NCBI RefSeq assembly: GCF_943193135.1
Contig: NZ_CALPCZ010000016.1
Location: 1-56,807, forward strand
Direction of reading: 5' to 3'
Length of the DNA stretch: 56,807 nucleotides
DNA from: Odoribacter lunatus
Lineage (GTDB): Bacteria > Bacteroidota > Bacteroidia > Bacteroidales > Marinifilaceae
This document shows, one piece after another, positions 53,524 through 56,807 of the stretch (position 1 is its first letter; the number at the start of each line of letters is the position of its first letter). Under the pieces are notes generated by a model that had not been told where the DNA came from, searched no databases, and was given only the letters and a program-made list of their open reading frames with translations. The position numbers were made by a program, and so were the translations under genes.

Positions 53524-53752
53524 TGTCGTGGCAGTGAGACCTGCCGTAATTTATTATTCAAAAGCGTTTAGATTTATCCTTCACAAGGAAACGGCCAATT
53601 TTCAGACAGATAGGATAAGACACACAAACGCTCGCTTGCCGTATATATGTAACTCATATAATGGTCAGGCGTGGGCGCGTAGTTTATTGTCTGTCGGGTG
53701 CTTGGCCGTACCTCTTGTGAAATAAACTAAAGTTCCCACGCTTTCTTTTTGT
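53524..53752 (+). ncRNA. Candidate structured RNA (small RNA or long leader) ending in a terminator hairpin
   Basis: There is no credible ORF here but strong base-pairing potential. GGCAG (53530-53534) pairs with CTGCC (53541-53545). AGCGTTT (53563-53569) plus TTATCC (53574-53579) pair with GGATAA (53613-53618) and AAACGCT (53626-53632), and TATATG/CATATA forms a small hairpin at 53643-53660. The 3' end is a long hairpin: GCGTGGG (53669-53675) with CCCACGC (53735-53741) and TAGTTTATT (53680-53688) with AATAAACTA (53721-53729), followed by TTTCTTTTTGTT. TTCACAAG and ACGGCC (53580-53596) can also pair with GGCCGT and CTTGTGAA (53704-53721), which would form a pseudoknot or an alternative fold. 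It could be an independent RNA of about 225 bases or a switch-like leader of the gene at 53803. I do not recognise the family. Confidence 0.55.
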
Positions 53753-53802
53753 TATAAACCCACCTTTCCGGGGACTTTCAAGGTGCTAAGTAATTTCTTG
53801 AT

Positions 53803-56655
53803 ATGAAAAAATTAATCAAGTGTGTCGGAATGCGGCGTCTTCGGATGTCGTTGGGGTTGCTATTTGTCGTGACTCTTTCCGGATTGTTTTCTCCACCCGT
53901 GTTCGGTAACAACATCCGGGTGGACGGCAAAACCCGTGTAATCGGCTTTTCGGGCGATACGGCGGTTATTGAAGTGTATCTCCGCTGGGATAATTCGTGG
54001 CGGGATGATTTCAACTGGGACGCCGCGTGGGTGTTCTTTAAGTACAAAAAGCGAGGTTTAACCAACCCGTGGCAGCATGCGTATTTGGGCTCTTCGGGGC
54101 ATGTGTTGAGTCCGGCCGCCGGCAATGAAGATGGCGATTACACGTACATGGTCGGTACGAACAGCAGTAAGGTTAACGGTCTGTATGTGATGCGGGAGGG
54201 CATTTCGGAAGGGAATGTGAGTGTACGACTGCAAGCAAAATGGCCGTTAAAGAGCACGGGATTGACCCGCTCGGATTTTGGCGAAGCGCTGAATGAAATT
54301 TACGTCGCCGTTCATGCTATCGAAATGGTGTATATTCCGTATGGAGCATATTATCTGGGCGATGCGTATTCCAACAAGAGCTTTGCGGTGGGCGGTACGG
54401 ATGCCGTGGTGATAGATACTGAGGCGGCTATGACACTTTCTGCCAAAGACGGTATGGCGAACGTTTCTCTGTCGGCTTCTTATCCCAAAGGCTATGCGGG
54501 CTTTTATATCATGAAATACGAGACAAGCCAGGAGCAATATGCGGAGTTTCTTAATTCTCTGACTTTGGAACAGCAGAAAGCGCGGGTAACCAATAACAAC
54601 TTCTCTTCGATGCAACGGGGGGATTATGTTTTCGGGGATTTAAAGAATCCGAGTTGCAGGAACGGTATTGTGTTTATTGAGCAACGGCAACCGAATACGC
54701 CCGCCGTATTTGCCAATAATCTGAATCCGGCCAATGATTTATTTTCCACGGATGACGGGCAGACACTTGCCTGTAATTATATGAGTATAGAAGATATGAT
54801 TGCATATTGCAGTTGGAGTGGATTACGTCCCATAAGTGAATTGGAGTATGAAAAGGCGTGCCGGCGGTTTTATCCCCAAAAGCCCGATAATGGAGAATAT
54901 GCGTGGAATACAAACAATGGCATCAACCGCCTAAGCGGATTAAATGATTTAAACTACTGCGGAGACCAGCGGGAGCAGGCTTTGAGTTACTTAAAGAATG
55001 TGAATAGTGGTACAAGCAATAGTATCAACGGCCCCGTGCGGTGCGGATTATTTGCCACATCGGCCACGAACCAAACCCAAGCAGGCGCCACATATTGGGC
55101 AGTCATGGAAATGAGCGGGAATTTGAAAGAGTTATGCGCCAATGTAAATTATACCAATCTTAATGGCGGTAGCTGTGGTACGGGCGTTTATAACGCCAGT
55201 CTGTGGGATAAGACTGCGACGAAATACGGAGTTCGGGGCGGTGGTTTCAACAGTGCGGATGAACTGTTGCGGACTTCCGACCGGACGGAAGCGATGGATT
55301 ATTTCACAAGTGTTACCCAACGCGATAGTACGGTCGGATTCCGGGGCGTTTACAATCTTTCCGGTATCAAAATAGACGGTGGGAAAATCAGTGCTCCGAC
55401 AACGGGATGCTGGAGCGGTTCGGATCTTACCAATACGCAGGAGGCTTCTTGTCCGGATTTCCCCGATTTACTTTTTCAGTACATCTGGTACGTGAAAAAG
55501 CCCGGAGAATCAAAATTTGATATAATTCCAAATGAGAGCGGTGTATCGCTGAAGTACACCAATTTTGTCAATAACGGTACCACTACTGTAACGTATCAGT
55601 TCAAGCGGGTAGGTATTTGTGCTGTGGGCATCGCTGAAAGCAACACTGTGAGCATTAACATACTGCCGAAACCTTTCTCCCAATCGGTTTATACTTTCAA
55701 TGCGGGAAGCTCTGTTACCTTGACACAATATTGGGGAACGAACAGTTCTGCCGTATGGACATTGGACGGTGCGCCGTCGTGGGCATATATACACAGTAAG
55801 ACGTCCAATTCGCTGATAATAGCGGGCGGATTGGCCTGTGTGAATTTCACGGTGAGGGCCAAATTGTCGGAATGTCCTTCGGATGAATTCTCTGCGAAAG
55901 TTGAAATTAACGGCACATTTCCTTATAGAGGATATCCGGATAGTGTAACACTAGTAGCAGGAAAATATAATATGGAATGTTGGGGGGCACAAGGAGGAAC
56001 AGGATATGCAAATTATACTTCTAGCACTAGTGCTTTTCAATCTGCACGGGGAGGCTATGGAGGATATGCCCAAGGAACTATAAATGTAGGTACTATTACG
56101 ACGTATTATGTTTATGTTGGAGGGCAAGGTGGTTCAAGCCCGAAAACTTACGGAGGTACCGGAGGATGGAATGGTGGTGGTACCGGAGGTGCGGATGAAG
56201 GAGATGATTGTGGCGGCGGCGGTGGAGGAGGAACGGATATACGGTTTGGAGGGAAGGCTTTGTCTAATCGGGTTATGGTTGCCGGAGGAGGAGGTGGTGG
56301 TTCGGGTGGTGCTGGAATTGGCGGTAGTGGAGGAGGTACAGAAGGAGGATATGGCCAACGATATACTACGACAATGGCTACGGAGCCGGGTAAGCAGGCT
56401 TCTGGCTATCTTTTGGGACAAGGAGGAACAGGTACGTATGGTGGGACAGGTTATGCAGGAACCGGTGGTGGCGGAGGTGGATACTATGGAGGATATGGAG
56501 CTGGAAAAGGACCTAAAGCTTCTAGTAATCCTAGACATGGAATTGGAGGCGGGGGTGGCTCCGGATACGTCAATACCGGTATATTCACTAATTCCTCCAT
56601 GTCCAATGGTGCAAGAAGTGGAAATGGGCAAGTCAAGATTACACCACAAAACTAA
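53803..56655 (+). CDS. Secreted FGE/SUMF1-like protein with glycine-rich C-terminal domain, orphan copy
   Basis: The 950-residue product is paralogous to those at 12235-15171 and 30068-33487. A signal peptide (about 1-36: basic start, then LGLLFVVTLSGLFSPPVFG) precedes the conserved N-terminal module (RWDNSWRDDFNWDAAW, KKRG). The FGE fold (about 174-515) has MVYIPYGAYYLGD, YETSQEQYAEFLN, GLRPISELEYEKACR, MEMSGNLKE, VRGGGFNSADELLRTSDRT and VGFRGVYN. Ig-like segments follow (about 520-700), then a glycine-rich domain (about 702-950, MECWGAQGG, GGWNGGGTGG, VAGGGGGGSGG). The catalytic cysteine pair of true FGE is absent. Unlike the other two copies it is on the plus strand and is followed by its own terminator, not by a giant gene. 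No separate promoter is evident after the RNA hairpin upstream. Confidence 0.88.
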   Translation: MKKLIKCVGMRRLRMSLGLLFVVTLSGLFSPPVFGNNIRVDGKTRVIGFSGDTAVIEVYLRWDNSWRDDFNWDAAWVFFKYKKRGLTNPWQHAYLGSSGHVLSPAAGNEDGDYTYMVGTNSSKVNGLYVMREGISEGNVSVRLQAKWPLKSTGLTRSDFGEALNEIYVAVHAIEMVYIPYGAYYLGDAYSNKSFAVGGTDAVVIDTEAAMTLSAKDGMANVSLSASYPKGYAGFYIMKYETSQEQYAEFLNSLTLEQQKARVTNNNFSSMQRGDYVFGDLKNPSCRNGIVFIEQRQPNTPAVFANNLNPANDLFSTDDGQTLACNYMSIEDMIAYCSWSGLRPISELEYEKACRRFYPQKPDNGEYAWNTNNGINRLSGLNDLNYCGDQREQALSYLKNVNSGTSNSINGPVRCGLFATSATNQTQAGATYWAVMEMSGNLKELCANVNYTNLNGGSCGTGVYNASLWDKTATKYGVRGGGFNSADELLRTSDRTEAMDYFTSVTQRDSTVGFRGVYNLSGIKIDGGKISAPTTGCWSGSDLTNTQEASCPDFPDLLFQYIWYVKKPGESKFDIIPNESGVSLKYTNFVNNGTTTVTYQFKRVGICAVGIAESNTVSINILPKPFSQSVYTFNAGSSVTLTQYWGTNSSAVWTLDGAPSWAYIHSKTSNSLIIAGGLACVNFTVRAKLSECPSDEFSAKVEINGTFPYRGYPDSVTLVAGKYNMECWGAQGGTGYANYTSSTSAFQSARGGYGGYAQGTINVGTITTYYVYVGGQGGSSPKTYGGTGGWNGGGTGGADEGDDCGGGGGGGTDIRFGGKALSNRVMVAGGGGGGSGGAGIGGSGGGTEGGYGQRYTTTMATEPGKQASGYLLGQGGTGTYGGTGYAGTGGGGGGYYGGYGAGKGPKASSNPRHGIGGGGGSGYVNTGIFTNSSMSNGARSGNGQVKITPQN

Positions 56656-56678
56656 AAGTAAAAAATAGGATAATGGAG

Positions 56679-56715
56679 CAGTGGAAAAATGGTTTTTCCA
56701 CTGTTCTATTTTTGC
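56679..56715 (+). terminator. Rho-independent terminator after the orphan FGE-like gene
   Basis: An 11-bp perfect stem (56679-56689 CAGTGGAAAAA with 56693-56703) with loop TGG is followed by TTCTATTTTTG. It lies 23 bp after the stop codon. Confidence 0.87.
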
Positions 56716-56743
56716 CCATTTTTTTACTCAAAAAAATAAAGGA

Positions 56744-56787
56744 TATGTTTTCTATTCAAAAAGAGTATGTTTTTGATGCAAAAAGAG
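56744..56787 (+). repeat. Two tandem 22-bp imperfect repeats
   Basis: TATGTTTTCTATTCAAAAAG-AG and TATGTTTTTGATGCAAAAAG-AG are adjacent and match at 19 of 22 positions. The second is followed by GCTCTTTTTG, which makes a palindrome (56779-56797) with its end. The window stops 10 bp later, so further copies cannot be seen. Confidence 0.7.
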
Positions 56788-56807
56788 GCTCTTTTTGTAC
56801 TAAAAAG

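Noticed and set aside
53379-53561. 60-codon minus-strand frame upstream of rpsL
   Set aside because: It overlaps both the consensus rpsL promoter and the divergent promoter/RNA segment and has no family resemblance.
53524-53752. tmRNA, SRP RNA or RNase P RNA
   Set aside because: No tag-peptide frame or CCA end, no GGAAGGAAGCA-like SRP loop, and no RNase P core motifs were found in this segment.
56108-56668. 186-codon plus-strand frame inside the orphan FGE-like gene
   Set aside because: It is a +1 shadow of the glycine-rich region (Gly codons read as Glu/Val/Met); the real frame continues to its terminator.

Overview
The window looks like a chromosome segment from a member of the Bacteroidota, probably order Bacteroidales. 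The evidence is the gene order rpsL-rpsG-fusA-rpsJ to secY-map-infA-rpmJ to rplQ-eno, promoters of the form TTTG-N19/20-TAnnTTTG, the lack of clear Shine-Dalgarno sequences, zinc-free forms of L36, S14 and S4, and secreted FGE/SUMF1-like proteins. Placement in or near Odoribacteraceae is a guess.

Layout. (1) 1-33,487, all on the minus strand: two tandem copies of a two-gene module. Each module has an FGE-like, glycine-rich secreted protein (30068-33487 and 12235-15171) followed by a giant secreted Ig/repeat protein (15862-30054, 4730 aa; and 12081 to beyond position 1, at least 4027 codons). The giants are collinear paralogs. Each has N-terminal Ig-like domains, about 24 repeats of roughly 85 residues interrupted by two PKD/Ig-like domains, more Ig-like domains, and, in the complete copy, a tail with an EF-hand/dockerin-like motif. 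(2) 33,586-53,386, minus strand: the fused str-S10-spc-alpha ribosomal cluster (rpsL to rplQ) and then eno. It has several internal signals: a perfect promoter before rpsL, a hairpin plus candidate promoter in an unusual gap between rplX and rplE, a hairpin between rplO and secY, a promoter right at the map start codon, and terminators after rplQ and eno. (3) 53,489-53,752, plus strand: a promoter and a candidate structured RNA ending in a long terminator-like hairpin. (4) 53,803-56,655, plus strand: a third, orphan FGE/glycine-rich paralog with its own terminator, then two 22-bp tandem repeats.

How the parts relate. The ribosomal cluster, EF-G, SecY, methionine aminopeptidase, IF-1, RNA polymerase alpha and enolase are ordinary housekeeping genes. 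The flanking paralogs look like a surface or secreted system. A smaller protein with an N-terminal conserved module, a degenerate C-type-lectin-like FGE fold, an Ig-like region and an ALK/LTK-like glycine-rich domain is made just before a giant filament-like or adhesin-like protein. The coupling of the two genes (13 bp apart in the complete module) and the repetition of the pair suggest they work together, but their function is not known from the sequence. I found no tRNA, rRNA, CRISPR array or insertion sequence.
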